From the NCBI GenBank assembly GCA_035765895.1, contig DASTWL010000089.1:1-64000 (forward strand): 64,000 nucleotides of DNA, given 5' to 3'. This document shows, in pieces, positions 7,939 through 18,600 of this stretch (the stretch's first letter is position 1; every line of letters begins with the position of its first letter). Below the pieces are notes generated by a model. That model saw only the letters and a list, made by a program, of their open reading frames with translations. It searched no databases and was not told the origin of the DNA. Made by a program: the position numbers and the translations under genes. The DNA is from Verrucomicrobiia bacterium (GTDB lineage Bacteria; Verrucomicrobiota; Verrucomicrobiia; Limisphaerales; DSYF01).

Positions 7939-10900
7939 TCAAGGAGTTGAGGGTTTGGGTTTGCGCGCCTCCAACCGGCGGAATGCCATCGTCCACGGAT
8001 CAAACCGGCACACGGCCCGGTAGGCGCAACGGTCGCAGGCCGTTTCCTGCTTGAAGCGATACGGCGAAACCTCCGCGTCGCCGCGAAAAATCGCCCGTCC
8101 AATCTCGCGCAACTTGGCGATGGCGCCGTTGACCAGGCCGGCAAATTCGGCGGAGGTCAGGGCTTCGTTACCCCGCTTTGAAAACGAGTTGTCCCGGTTT
8201 TTGCTGAAACGAAACTGGTCGCCCTTGGATTCCCCACGCGCGTCAAACAGTTCCAGCACGCCGCCGTCGAACCGGCCGCGATGTTGAAAGCCCGCCCGCG
8301 TGTCCACCGCGGAAGCCGCCGCCTCTGCGCGCGTCGCCGCCGTCAACGGGCGCGTTCGCAACGGCACGTAAAAGCCGCCGGCCGCCCGCAGGCGCGGAGC
8401 GCCGAACCACGCCGCCGCCTCGGGCTGATGAGTCAAGGCGGCAAGATACGCGAGCAACTGCAATTCGAGCCCGTGCTCGATTTTGACCGCGTCCATCTGC
8501 TTGCCACCCGATTTGTAATCCAGGATGACCACCAACGTCTCTCCCGTTTCGGTCGGGCAGAGGTCCACGCGATCAACGCGGCCCCGCAGTTTCAGCGAGC
8601 GCCCTTCGCCCAGGTCAATGCCCCAAGCGGGCAGCGCCGCGCCGGGAAGGCCGAAGCTCACCTCCACCGCGGCGGGATCGAAGCCGTATTGCCGGGCCCA
8701 GCCCACCAGCGTTTCAATGAGTTGCTCCAGGTTGTTCAACAGCAGCGACGCCGTAAACCGGGCCGCGTCGTCCACGTTCAGCAGGCCGCCGCGGTATTCC
8801 TGGATCACGGATTGCCCGATTTCCCGAACCCATTGACGCGCCTCCGCCGGCGCCAGGTCGCGCCAGCATTTTCCCGCGTCGCGCACGCGGAGGTGAAATC
8901 GCTGCAACACCTCGTGTTGAAAACTGCCCCGCTCCCGCGCATCGACGACAAATTCCTCCCGCTCCTGCGTGCGCAGTGCCCGCGCCGCGAGGAAGTGGAA
9001 CGGACAGGCGGTAAAATCCTCCAGCGCACTCACCGACGTGGCGAGTTCATTGCCATAGAGGCGGTGCGCGACATCGTCGCCCAGGCGAACCGCCTGCAAG
9101 GCAAGGCGCGCGTTCGCCCAACGTTGCACCACCGGCGCAAATTCCTCGCCGCCGGCCAAAGCGTCCAGGCCGTCAGGAGCGGGCGTGATTTGACCTTCGC
9201 CTTCGTCCGCCACACGGGCCGATTGGCGGCTCAGAATGGGCTCAACCAGTTCCGTCCGATGCCGCGCACCCGTCCAGTCCGGGGCTGTGAAGGTCGTTTC
9301 GCAAACGCCGGGGACAGCGCGTTTGATGGCCGCCACGAACGCGGACGGATTGAGCGTTTCGCCCGCGGCCTTCACGTTGGCCCAGGTGGCGGTCAATTCA
9401 CGGCTGGCGCGCGTGAAGGCGATGTAACCAAAGTAGCGTTCGTGGCCGAGTTGCTGTTTCAGGCCCGCGCCCAAGGCCACGCCGCGCGCCTCCAGTTCCA
9501 GCCGGTCCGAATCCGTCAGCAGCACGCCCGGCGTGGGCGGCGCCGGGAAAACGCCCTCATTCAACCCGAGCACAAAGACCCGTTGCAGATCCGGATTGCG
9601 CGACCGATCCACGCTGCCCACGAGCACCTGGTCGAGCGAGGGCGGAATCACCCCCACGGTCAATCCCGCCAGCCCCGCTTCCACAATCGGCAGCCAGTCG
9701 CGCAACGGCAGGGTGGTCGGCCCGAAGGCGCGCTCCAGATTGTCCAGCCAGTCATTCAACTGCGTCCACACCGTTTCGTGCGCCGCGCTGTTGACGTCCA
9801 GATCGGCCGCCCGTTGGCGCCAGGCGGCGAGCGTTTCTTCCACCGGCAAGTCGCGCCACAACCGCCGGATGGCCGCCGCGAGCAGTGCGCCATCCGGATT
9901 GAATCCGGCCCGCTGGAGCGGCTCTGCAAATCTCGCGAACGGTGGCAGAATGTGCTGCCGCAGGCGTTCCAGCTCTGGTGCCCGCCCGGGTTCATCCGGC
10001 AACGCGAACGGTTCATGCCAGACGCGCCCCACCCAGCCGCGCTTTAACGCCTCGTTTTCCAGCCAGTCCACGTCCTCGTCGGACACGTTCACCAGCCCGG
10101 TCTTCAACGCGCCGAACCAATCCTCCTGTCGCCAGTCGAATGTCACCGTGCGCAACGCATAACGCGTGAGCTCGGCCAGCGGGTGATGTGTCACCACCTC
10201 GCGCCGGTCGAGGAACAACGGAATCTCGTAGCGGCGCAGCACCCGGCGCAACACGTCGTGGTAATCCTCCAACGAACGGACCAGAATGGCGCAATCGCGG
10301 AACCGTCCCCCGCCCTGCACGTGCTGCAAAATTTCCCGCGCGGCAAAGGTTGCCTCGGCTTCGGCATCCGTGCAGGCCACCAGGCGGATGGAAGATGGCG
10401 CGGCAGTGTCCGCAACCGGCGCCGCGCCTGCCCGTTCGTGGCCCGCGGCCCAGACGCGTTCCAACGCGGCCAGTTGCGGCGCGTTCGCAAACCGGCTGTG
10501 CACCGGATCCCGGGTCAACACGGACACCGCCGGACTGGCCCCCAAGGCTTGCGCCACCGCCTCCCGACAGCGGCCGAACGTGCGCCCCACAACCGTCCAG
10601 GGCGAAAGCCACGAGACCTCCGCCAGCGGTTCGCTTTCGAGACAAAAGGCCAGCGTGACGCGTTCCGCATGCGGCACCAGCGCCGCCAGCAAGGCAATTT
10701 CCTGCGGTGTCATTTCGGCGAAACCATCCAGCCACAGTCCCGCGAGCGGGAGCCGCCGGCCTCCCTCAAACCCGCTGCGCAAGGCTTCCGTCGCCAGGTC
10801 GAGCAGCCGGCTGGCATCCTCCAGCTTCCGCCCGTCCGTTTGCGCCTGTTGCAGCCATGCTTCGTAATGCCCCAGCAGCAGGGCGAGATCGTCCAGCTTT

Positions 10901-11364
10901 TCCGCCAGCCGCCCTGATCCGCGCGTCGTCGCTGCCAAGGCCGTCAGCCTCGCAGGCGAAACGCGGTGGCACTGGAATTCCCGCAACAACTGGCTGAGCT
11001 GGGTGGCAAAGCCGGTGAGCCGCGCGCTGGCACGGAAGATTTTCAACCCGGCATGATGCTGCGCGAGCAGGGCGCGAAGCACCATCACCCGCCCCGCCTC
11101 GCTGAGCAGCTCGGGAAACGGCCGCTCAAACTGGTCGAGAACAAACGCGGCGAGACGCTCGAAGGAAAGAATCTGCAGCCGGGAATAGCCCGCCAGCCCG
11201 GTGGTGGACAGCAACTGGCGTTCGATCTGAAACGTCGCCTGCTTCGGCGCAAGAAACACGAGCGGCGGGCCGTCGGGCGCGCGGCAGAGTTCCGCACGCA
11301 CTTCCTCGACACAGCGGAACGTCTTGCCGCTGCCGGCCGGGCCGAGAAGGAATTGCACGTGCAT
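7939..11364 (-). CDS. addB: AddB-type helicase-nuclease subunit with Fe-S nuclease
   Basis: 1141 residues. N-terminal Walker A GPAGSGKT (8-15), a helicase-like body, then a C-terminal RecB-type nuclease with LRGRVDRVDL and VVILDYKSG supplying the catalytic Asp and Asp-x-Lys. Four Cys fit the AddB iron-sulphur staple: one before the nuclease in FTACPFHFLAARAL, and three at the C-terminus in CDRCAYRAVC (residues 1110, 1113 and 1119). It pairs with AddA, immediately downstream. The ATG at 11364 is followed at once by the first beta strand and Walker A, as expected. A 111-base gap separates it from the upstream RNase gene and may hold a promoter. Acts in the cytoplasm on DNA ends. Confidence 0.9.
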   Translation of the reverse strand: MHVQFLLGPAGSGKTFRCVEEVRAELCRAPDGPPLVFLAPKQATFQIERQLLSTTGLAGYSRLQILSFERLAAFVLDQFERPFPELLSEAGRVMVLRALLAQHHAGLKIFRASARLTGFATQLSQLLREFQCHRVSPARLTALAATTRGSGRLAEKLDDLALLLGHYEAWLQQAQTDGRKLEDASRLLDLATEALRSGFEGGRRLPLAGLWLDGFAEMTPQEIALLAALVPHAERVTLAFCLESEPLAEVSWLSPWTVVGRTFGRCREAVAQALGASPAVSVLTRDPVHSRFANAPQLAALERVWAAGHERAGAAPVADTAAPSSIRLVACTDAEAEATFAAREILQHVQGGGRFRDCAILVRSLEDYHDVLRRVLRRYEIPLFLDRREVVTHHPLAELTRYALRTVTFDWRQEDWFGALKTGLVNVSDEDVDWLENEALKRGWVGRVWHEPFALPDEPGRAPELERLRQHILPPFARFAEPLQRAGFNPDGALLAAAIRRLWRDLPVEETLAAWRQRAADLDVNSAAHETVWTQLNDWLDNLERAFGPTTLPLRDWLPIVEAGLAGLTVGVIPPSLDQVLVGSVDRSRNPDLQRVFVLGLNEGVFPAPPTPGVLLTDSDRLELEARGVALGAGLKQQLGHERYFGYIAFTRASRELTATWANVKAAGETLNPSAFVAAIKRAVPGVCETTFTAPDWTGARHRTELVEPILSRQSARVADEGEGQITPAPDGLDALAGGEEFAPVVQRWANARLALQAVRLGDDVAHRLYGNELATSVSALEDFTACPFHFLAARALRTQEREEFVVDARERGSFQHEVLQRFHLRVRDAGKCWRDLAPAEARQWVREIGQSVIQEYRGGLLNVDDAARFTASLLLNNLEQLIETLVGWARQYGFDPAAVEVSFGLPGAALPAWGIDLGEGRSLKLRGRVDRVDLCPTETGETLVVILDYKSGGKQMDAVKIEHGLELQLLAYLAALTHQPEAAAWFGAPRLRAAGGFYVPLRTRPLTAATRAEAAASAVDTRAGFQHRGRFDGGVLELFDARGESKGDQFRFSKNRDNSFSKRGNEALTSAEFAGLVNGAIAKLREIGRAIFRGDAEVSPYRFKQETACDRCAYRAVCRFDPWTMAFRRLEARKPKPSTP

Positions 11365-11475
11365 GCCGCAGCTTTTCTGGAAAGCCGCCGCGCGCCAAGC
11401 AATTTACGGTGTCCGTTGGGAGGAACGAGAGCAGGTGTCCGCAGTCGAGGCGCGTAAACGAGGACCTCGATGATT

Positions 11476-12852
11476 TTACGCCTCAACCCGTTTGCCGGGC
11501 TGCGGGTGAACCACCTTGATTTTGGGATGCCGGGCGCGGATGTGATGCTCAAACCATTTCCGCGCGGCGTCGTCGCCATGTGTGAGCAGCACCACCCGCG
11601 GGTCCACCTTCCCGACGAAATCCAGCAGATCCTGCCGGTTCGCATGGGCAGTCAAATCGAAGTCGAGCAGCTCGCAGCGGCGGACGGCTTCACCCCCGCT
11701 GGGGCTGAACAGGAACTTTTCCCCCGGCCTGGCTGCCTTGAGCCGGCCGCCGGGCGTCTCCGGATCCGCGTAGCCGACAAAGAAAATTCCGTGCCTTTCG
11801 TCAGTCATCATGCGCAGCGCCAGGTCGTGCGCAGCCGTGTGTTCGCTCATCATGCCCGAGGTGATGACAAAAATGCGCCCGCCGCCCAGCTTCATTTTGC
11901 GCATCTGCTCGGGGTCCGCGACGATCAATTCAAGCGTCTCGTGCAACAGCAGGTTGCTGTGCTGGCGATGCGTCCGGTGCGCCTGCAAATCGTAAATTTC
12001 CGAGAACACGCGGCCGAGCCCGCCGATGTAGATGGGCTGGCGCTTGAGGCGCCCCTCGCGCATGAGCAGCGCCAGCAGCGTCAGGATTTCCTGCGTGCGC
12101 CCCAGTGCAAAGGCGGGAATCAGCACGCTGCCCTTCCGCTTGAGCACACGCTGGATGGCCTGGGCCAGCCGTTCGATTTCCGCCTCACGGGTGAAACCCT
12201 TCGGCACCGCGCGGTTGCCCCGCGTCGTTTCGAGGATCAACACATCCGCCTGCACGTCCTCGAAACGCGCGGCCCGCAGGATGGTCTGGTCATGAAAACA
12301 CACGTCGCCCGTGTAGAACATCGTCTCCTTGCGGCCGCGCACCATGACGCCGGCCGAGCCGAGCGTGTGGCCGGCGTCCAGGAATTCCAGCGTGGGCGAG
12401 GGCTGCCCGCTACGCGACTTGTGAAAAGCCGCCCATTCAATCTCGCGGTTGTAGCGGAAGCCCTGAAACAAAGGCGCGATTTCCTCCACTTCACCGTGCG
12501 TGAAAAGCGGGTATTCGCGGATGCCGCGTTCCTCGCGTTCGCGCATCATCACATTGACGGAGTTGTGGAGCACGCGCTCGACAATGAAATAGCTCAGCTC
12601 CGTCATCAGCACGTGCGCCTTGGGGAAGTGGCGGATGGCCACCGGCAGCGAGCCGACATGGTCGAGATGACAGTGCGAGATGGCGATGGCGTCCACCTCC
12701 TGTTCGGCGACCTGTTGATACAGCGGCAGGCTGGCGTTGCCGTCATGACGCGGGTGGGTGCCGGCATCGAGCAGCAGCCGGTGCCCTTCCAACTCCACGA
12801 GCCACGAGCTGGCGCCGATGTTCGAATCTGGATTAAGATTGGTGATGCGCAT
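11476..12852 (-). CDS. Beta-CASP metallo-beta-lactamase RNase (CPSF73/YSH1-like)
   Basis: 458 residues. The metal site SHCHLDHVGSLP has His60, His62, Asp64 and His65; later motifs are AGHTLGSAG and FYTGDVCFHD, followed by a beta-CASP insert containing LIPAFALGRTQEIL. A C-terminal RMMBL-type region ends LTHGDDAARKWFEHHI with its His. This is the arrangement of RNA-processing endo/exonucleases of the CPSF73 class found in bacteria and archaea; substrate is unknown. It lies 10 bases after a secreted LolA-like gene and 111 bases before addB, so may share their transcript. A DNA-directed role is not excluded but is less likely for this subfamily. Confidence 0.85.
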   Translation of the reverse strand: MRITNLNPDSNIGASSWLVELEGHRLLLDAGTHPRHDGNASLPLYQQVAEQEVDAIAISHCHLDHVGSLPVAIRHFPKAHVLMTELSYFIVERVLHNSVNVMMREREERGIREYPLFTHGEVEEIAPLFQGFRYNREIEWAAFHKSRSGQPSPTLEFLDAGHTLGSAGVMVRGRKETMFYTGDVCFHDQTILRAARFEDVQADVLILETTRGNRAVPKGFTREAEIERLAQAIQRVLKRKGSVLIPAFALGRTQEILTLLALLMREGRLKRQPIYIGGLGRVFSEIYDLQAHRTHRQHSNLLLHETLELIVADPEQMRKMKLGGGRIFVITSGMMSEHTAAHDLALRMMTDERHGIFFVGYADPETPGGRLKAARPGEKFLFSPSGGEAVRRCELLDFDLTAHANRQDLLDFVGKVDPRVVLLTHGDDAARKWFEHHIRARHPKIKVVHPQPGKRVEA

Positions 12853-12862
12853 GAGTGAGTTG

Positions 12863-13630
12863 CTATTTGCCGAGCGCCTGGCCGATGAGTTTTTTCATGA
12901 CGGCCTGTGACAGCGCCCGGGCGTCGTCAAATTTTTCCGTGCCCGCGGGCAGGTCGAACAAGGCCGGCTCGGCCCGCTCGAATTTGACCCGCCAGAAATG
13001 CAGGATGACCCGGTTGGTGCCATCGTGCGTCTCGATCTGCAAGGGAAAATCCTTGAGGTCCGCCGCGTTCCAGGTGGTGGCCTCGAACCGCTGGCCATCC
13101 GGCGCCGTCAACACCACCTTCGTTTTGACGCAATGATGGCCGTCCAGTTTTTCCTGGCCCAGCGGCGTCCTTTCGATTTTCGCCGGCCGCTGCAGCACCG
13201 CGAGGTCATCGTCGCCCAAGGGCGCCACAACACACGCCTTGAACGCCGGATACAGGAGGTAGCTTTCCTTCTTGTCCGGCCGGACCAGGGTGACGACACG
13301 GTCCATGCCGACGCTTTGCGCGGCGGCGGCCGCGAGCGCGGGTAATTCCTTCGATTTGAGCCGGGCGACGTCGACATCGCCGCGCATCTTGCCATCCAGC
13401 AGCCGGAACTTCAGCGGCGCATTGAGCGTTTCCTCCCCCTTCTCGTCCAGCATGCGAATTTCCAACTGCGCCGTGAAGGCAGTGATCCCGCCAAAGAGCC
13501 GCACCAGTGCGGTGTTGAGGCCGGGTGACGCACCGGCGGCGACCTGGGCGGACACCGGCACAAGCGCGGTCCACAGGAGCAAACCGGCCAGCGCCAGCGG
13601 CCACCACAACGATCGGGAACGGACAGACAT
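12863..13630 (-). CDS. Secreted LolA-like protein of unknown function
   Basis: 255 residues. A signal peptide is clear: a basic start, a hydrophobic core (about 9-23), then VSAQVAAGA. The body has the alternating strand pattern of LolA/LolB-fold proteins: TAFTAQLEIRMLDEKGEE, MRGDVDVARLKSK, VTLVRPDKKESYLLYP, HHCVKTKVVLTAPDG and FPLQIETHDGTNRVILHF. Several similar periplasmic families (for example DUF4412) use this fold to bind lipid or lipoprotein. Homology is judged by pattern only. It starts the group that continues with the beta-CASP RNase. Confidence 0.55.
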   Translation of the reverse strand: MSVRSRSLWWPLALAGLLLWTALVPVSAQVAAGASPGLNTALVRLFGGITAFTAQLEIRMLDEKGEETLNAPLKFRLLDGKMRGDVDVARLKSKELPALAAAAAQSVGMDRVVTLVRPDKKESYLLYPAFKACVVAPLGDDDLAVLQRPAKIERTPLGQEKLDGHHCVKTKVVLTAPDGQRFEATTWNAADLKDFPLQIETHDGTNRVILHFWRVKFERAEPALFDLPAGTEKFDDARALSQAVMKKLIGQALGK

Positions 13631-13714
13631 CGCGCCGCAACATAAACCCGCCCCCCGCTTAAACCAGCGAAAACTCCGGCCGCCGGCCGGCCTCGTTGAA
13701 GGAATCCACCGGTT

Positions 13715-15619
13715 TTACCTGGCCGTGCGCAGCAGTAATTCCTCGGGCGACTGATTCGTGGCCATTTCCATCAACCGGCGGTCGCACAGCTGAAGGTAAT
13801 TTTCCGCGATGGGATTGTTGACCGATTGCAGGCGCAGCGAACGTTCAAACCACGCGCGGGCGGCGGCGTAATCGCCCGTTTGCACGTAGTGCCAGCCGAT
13901 GTGCGCCACCGTGTAGTAACCATTGGGGTCCAGATCCTCCGCCCGGCTGTAATAGGGCATCGCGGCCTCGTGCTGCCCGAGCCAGTCAAGACACATCGCA
14001 TAACGCAACACACTGTAGGCGTCGTAAGGATTCAGCTCCATGGCGCGCTTGAACCACTGCATCGCCGTCTGCGCCAGTTCCGCGTAATCGTCGCCGCCGT
14101 CCCAGCTTTGCACGCGGTAGCACTCGCCAATTTGATACGCGATCTCGAAGTTCTTCGGCTCGGCGGCAAACGCCCGCTCCAGCGCCGCCGCGCGTCGCGC
14201 CGACAAATCGGGCATGGCTGCGGCCCGCTGCAATTGCACGTATTCGTCCGCCCGCCGGAGGCCCGCGACCGTCAGGACCGTCATGCCCGCGAGCAGCAGC
14301 AGCGTCACCAGCACCACGACGGACCGCCGCACGTTGAACCACCAGCGTTCGGTGGCAAACCGCAGATGCGCGGCCAGCAGCGCCATCAGTGTGACCGCCA
14401 GAATCGCATTGGCCGGAATCTGCATGTTGAAATCCACGAGGCTGTGAATGGCCAGGGCCACCAGCCCGAAGGATGCGCCCAGCACAAACGCGAACCGGTT
14501 GCTGCGACGCTGGCCGAGATCCGCCGCCGTGCCGCCCACGTAACGCCACGTCTTGAGGACGCCCGCCGCCACCAGACCAACGGCGAGCCCCACCAGCGCC
14601 AGCCCGATGATGCCCCAGTCCACAAGCGTGTTGAGGTAATCATTGTGCGCCCGGTCCGGGCGGAGTTGCACATCCTGCGGCCGGACGCTGCGGAAACGGT
14701 AGTCGAAATGGCCGGGCCCGATGCCAAGCCATTTGTCCTCTTCCCACAGCCGCAGCGCGGGCCGCCATAGCTGGTAACGCACGGTTTCCCGGCTCGTCGC
14801 CTCCTCGACGCCCGCGGCAATGCGATGGCGCACCACGGAAAGCTTCGGCGCGTAAAAGCCGGCCCCGACGGCAATCACCAGCAACGCGAGTCCGGCGGGC
14901 CACCGAAATCCGCGATGACACAGCAGCACGAGAAAAAAGAGCACCAGCGCGAACAGCGTGGCCAGCCAGCTTCCGCGCGACAGGCTCACCGCAATCCCCG
15001 CCGCCACCACGCAGGAGGCGTAGCCGAGCAGGATGCGCAACACCGGCTTCATGCGGCCCACAATGGTGTAGGCCAGCCCCAGCGGCAGCAGCATTTCCAA
15101 CAGGCCGGCCATGTGGTTGGGATTGATGTAAGTGCCCGTGCCGCGGCCACGATAGGCGTCGTTCGCAAAATTCCAGACGTGCGCGTTGCCGGTGAAAAAC
15201 TGGTAACACGCGTAAAACGCAATGCCCATCGCGAGAAAAAGCATCACGTAGCCAAACAGGTTGACCGCCTCCTGCCGGTGCAGGTTGTTGATGACGATGA
15301 AGAACAACGCCGTGTAAATGAGGACGCGGAGGACTTCGAGCCGGGCGACATATTCAATGTCCGCCGTGAAGTAGCGCACGACGGCATAAAGCGCGAACGC
15401 CAGCACGGCCCAGCCCAGCGGTGGCATCAAAAACTGCGGCCGGGGCTTGAGCCAGAGCCGCACCAGCCACAACAACATGGCGGCCACCGTCAACCCCTGG
15501 ATGATGAGAAACTCCAACGTCCGCACGGCGCCGGTCGCCAGCGGGCCAAACACCAAAATGCCGAGCACCAGCGCGATGATCCCGCGCTCGCACCAACGGT
15601 CCATTTGTTCACGATCCAT
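13715..15619 (-). CDS. O-antigen ligase (Wzy_C)-like membrane protein with C-terminal TPRs
   Basis: 634 residues. About 12 hydrophobic helices fill residues 12-455, with Wzy_C landmarks: SLSRGSWLATLFAL, a periplasmic loop containing GIGPGHFDYRF, and AHNDYLNTLVDWGIIGL. The last 180 residues form TPR-like helices (FEIAYQIGECYRV, WFKRAMELNPYDAYSVLRYA, YYSRAEDLDPNGYYTVAHIG). Relatives join O-antigen or other polymer chains to lipid A or to proteins; the TPR tail is common in these proteins outside Proteobacteria and probably recruits a partner. No other polysaccharide genes are adjacent, so the substrate cannot be inferred. Confidence 0.8.
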   Translation of the reverse strand: MDREQMDRWCERGIIALVLGILVFGPLATGAVRTLEFLIIQGLTVAAMLLWLVRLWLKPRPQFLMPPLGWAVLAFALYAVVRYFTADIEYVARLEVLRVLIYTALFFIVINNLHRQEAVNLFGYVMLFLAMGIAFYACYQFFTGNAHVWNFANDAYRGRGTGTYINPNHMAGLLEMLLPLGLAYTIVGRMKPVLRILLGYASCVVAAGIAVSLSRGSWLATLFALVLFFLVLLCHRGFRWPAGLALLVIAVGAGFYAPKLSVVRHRIAAGVEEATSRETVRYQLWRPALRLWEEDKWLGIGPGHFDYRFRSVRPQDVQLRPDRAHNDYLNTLVDWGIIGLALVGLAVGLVAAGVLKTWRYVGGTAADLGQRRSNRFAFVLGASFGLVALAIHSLVDFNMQIPANAILAVTLMALLAAHLRFATERWWFNVRRSVVVLVTLLLLAGMTVLTVAGLRRADEYVQLQRAAAMPDLSARRAAALERAFAAEPKNFEIAYQIGECYRVQSWDGGDDYAELAQTAMQWFKRAMELNPYDAYSVLRYAMCLDWLGQHEAAMPYYSRAEDLDPNGYYTVAHIGWHYVQTGDYAAARAWFERSLRLQSVNNPIAENYLQLCDRRLMEMATNQSPEELLLRTAR

Positions 15620-15631
15620 GCAACCCAGAGG

Positions 15632-15674
15632 CTAAAAAACCGCGCGCGACCGGTCACGCGAATTAGCGCGCGCC
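15632..15674 (-). terminator. Rho-independent terminator of the CotH/lamin-tail gene
   Basis: Read on the minus strand, a 7-bp GC stem (15666-15672 with 15641-15647) is followed by GG and six T (15639-15634). It sits about 10 bases after the stop codon of the large secreted protein gene. Confidence 0.75.
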
Positions 15675-15683
15675 GCATCCTGG

Positions 15684-18600
15684 TTACGGCGCGAGGCGCA
15701 CCCGGTAAAAACGGGCCGACGCCGGCGCCGAAACGTCGACTGCGCGCAGGACCGGCCCGGTGGCCACGCCGTTCGTCAGCACCTGCCAGTTCGGCGCCGC
15801 CAAATCATCGGTGTATTGCAGGTCGTAAGTCCGGTTCAGCCGCGTCGTCCAGGCCAGGTTGAATCCGTTCGAACCCGGCGTGGCCGCAAACAATTTGGGT
15901 GCGCGTTCCGCAACAGGAGCGAGGGCCACGCCCCGAAACAATTGCCCGGGGCCCGCCGTGGCCAGGATCACGACGGGCGACAGCGCGCCATTGTCCGTGA
16001 GGGAAATCAACTGGTTGCCGGCATCCTCGGCCGTGGTCGCAAACAGCACCGGCCGCGCGCCCGAGAAATCCACCGCCAGCCCGCGGGCACCCCGGTTCGT
16101 CACGCCGGCGAAGGCATAGCTCAGCGACCAGGCACCATTCGTGAAATCCCATCGTTGAAGGCCGCCCAGATCGCCGACGGTGTCGTCCGCCACATAGGCA
16201 GTCGTGAACTCCTGATTGAAGGCGAATGCATACGGTTTCCCGGTTGGCGAACTGAACAGGAGTTCGGGCGTGGCCGCAACGGTGGGAGCGCCTGAAATGC
16301 GCCACAGCCCCGGCGTCGTTTTGCTGGTGCTGAAATAGAGGTTACCGCCCGACATGTGCACCACGGCCGTGTTTTTTACCGCGGTTTGGATCACGGCCGG
16401 CGGACCGTCACCGAAATAACAGGTGCCGCTGGCCGCACCTGCGCCCCAGTAGTTGCCAAGGCCGTCCGTGGTGCCGGAGCGCATGTTGTTCCCGCCATAT
16501 TGATTGGTGGTGACTCCCACCAGTGCAAAGCCCCCAGCGGCGTCCATGACGCCCAGCGCACGTGGCACGGTGACGGCGTCCGCATTGGCCAATGACGAGG
16601 CAAGCACCGCGGCGTCGGCGAGGTTGAGGTGGTAACCCGCCAGCACCAGCAAACGGCCATCCGCCGAACGCGTGAGTGCGCCTTCGGAGGAGGCGCTGCC
16701 GCTGATGATGAACGCGTTCGTGGCGTTGTTGGGAACGGCATGGGAGTCCACCCGCACGCCGTTGGTGGTGAACTGGTCGATGAAGACGGAATTGCCGTGG
16801 CTGCCGAGCGTTTCGGTGCCGTCGCCCACCCGCAGCACGGCGAGATTACCCGCCTCAAACGGCAACGGCCCGTTGGTGTCGCCCTGATAGGTGGTCGTCA
16901 CCGTCGTCGTGGCGCCCGGAACCTCCGTGTTGCGCAAATCGTAGCCCGTGATGCTGACCTGATTGGTGCCCGGCTGCAACGTGATGGTCGCGGTCCAGTT
17001 TGTCAGGCTGGTCCATGTAACCGGCACGACGGCATCGCCGAACCGGATGGTTGTCACGCCTACGGGCGCCGTGCCGGTGAGGGTTTCGAGATTGTTGGAT
17101 ACCGTGACGGATGGATCGACACCGAACGGCGCCGCCACCCCGGCCAGTTGCGACTGGAGAAAACCACGGCGCTGGCTGAACCAGTGCTTGACCACCGTCG
17201 CGTCCGTCAAAGGTTGTCCATCACACCATTGAATGCCGTTGGCAAACAGCGCCTGCGATTTCGCATCAATGACCGGGTCGCAGTGCTCCGGCGCCAGCGG
17301 ACCGTTCACGGCGTCCTCGATGGCCCGCCAATAGGCCCGGGCAAAGGGCGGAAACGCGTAGAAGCGCGTGAGGGTTGGATCTTCCGAATTGAACAGCGGC
17401 GCGCTATCAGGCGCGTAACCGGCGTTCTGCTGGGCGGCCGCAAGCATGAGCCAGTCGAGATCGAACATGAAGAGCTTCGCCTTCCCGCTGGTGGACTGGA
17501 ATAGATACATGTTCTTGCCGATTTGATGACCCCACGAATCGAAATTCACAATGATGTGCTCGGTGGCAAAGATGCGCATCCATTCCTCCACGTCCACCAG
17601 GCTGGTGACGTCGCTGGTGTAAGGCTCGGGCTGCGCCGCGTTGAAGGCATCGACGAGGTCGAACAGATGCGAAAAGTCATTCACGCGGTCGGCCGCGCGG
17701 AACAGCCAGTTCCAACGGTAACGCGCGGTTTTCTTGAGCCCGCCAGTGGTAAGGTAGGGCTGCAGGCGCGGCTGCGGATCCGCCACGAGATTGCCGGCGT
17801 CGCCGAATTCAAAGGCGCGCTCCACCTTGTAAAAGGCGCCGTCGGTTTCGTCCGGCGACCATTCATCCAGGAAATCGCCGCCCGGCTGCATCACTGCCTC
17901 AAACGTGAGGTGCCGCGCCTCATCCGTCACGCCATTGACATGCAGCCGGATGGTGTGCCGGTGACTGAAGGGCAGGTTCAACTGATCGGCGATCCAGTAG
18001 CCCATTTGCTCCTGTAAGGCCGTGGTTTCGCTGCCGTGACCGCCCGGCCAGTCGAGCACCAGCTCGTTGGCACCGAGGAACAGATCGTCGTCGGGAAATT
18101 CCACGCTGTAACCGCAGGCCTTGCCCGTGGGTGAATCGTAACCGGGCGCGATGTAGGGGCTGCCGGCGTAACGCGCCCCGGTGTTGTAAATCACCCGGCT
18201 GTCATTCAAAACAAACGTCACGTCAAACGGCGTGTTGTCGGCCTTGTTCCGGCTGCTCCAGGCATTGAGCGTCGCCTGCGTCATCCAAATGCGATAGACG
18301 GGCAGATTTCCCGTTGGCTGAACTTCGCCCACGCGCACCAGGCACTCGCGGCTGGGCGCATTCGCGGGAAACCGGGCGGTCACCGGCTGGACTGCGCCAT
18401 CCGTCGCCTCGAGGTAAAAGGCGATCAGGGTTCCCGCGGCCTGGCCCGGGATGATGGCGCGGAAGGTGCCGTCGCCGTTGCTGTCCATGGACACCGTGGA
18501 ATAAACCGCGCCGGGATCGAGCCGATACTTCAGGCTCAAGGTTCCCAAACCATCGACATCGCTGATGCGGGCCGTCACCACAATCGGTTCGCCAGCTTGC

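Noticed and set aside
5367-8054. An 895-codon open frame on the plus strand opposite addA
   Set aside because: It is rich in Arg, His, Gln and Pro with no domain, as expected from the complement of a GC-rich gene. The minus-strand frame has every AddA motif.
8281-10047. A 588-codon open frame opposite addB
   Set aside because: Same shadow composition; addB is well supported on the other strand.
11470-12858. A 462-codon plus-strand frame exactly opposite the beta-CASP RNase
   Set aside because: No recognisable motif, while the minus strand encodes the complete metal site and RMMBL-type end.
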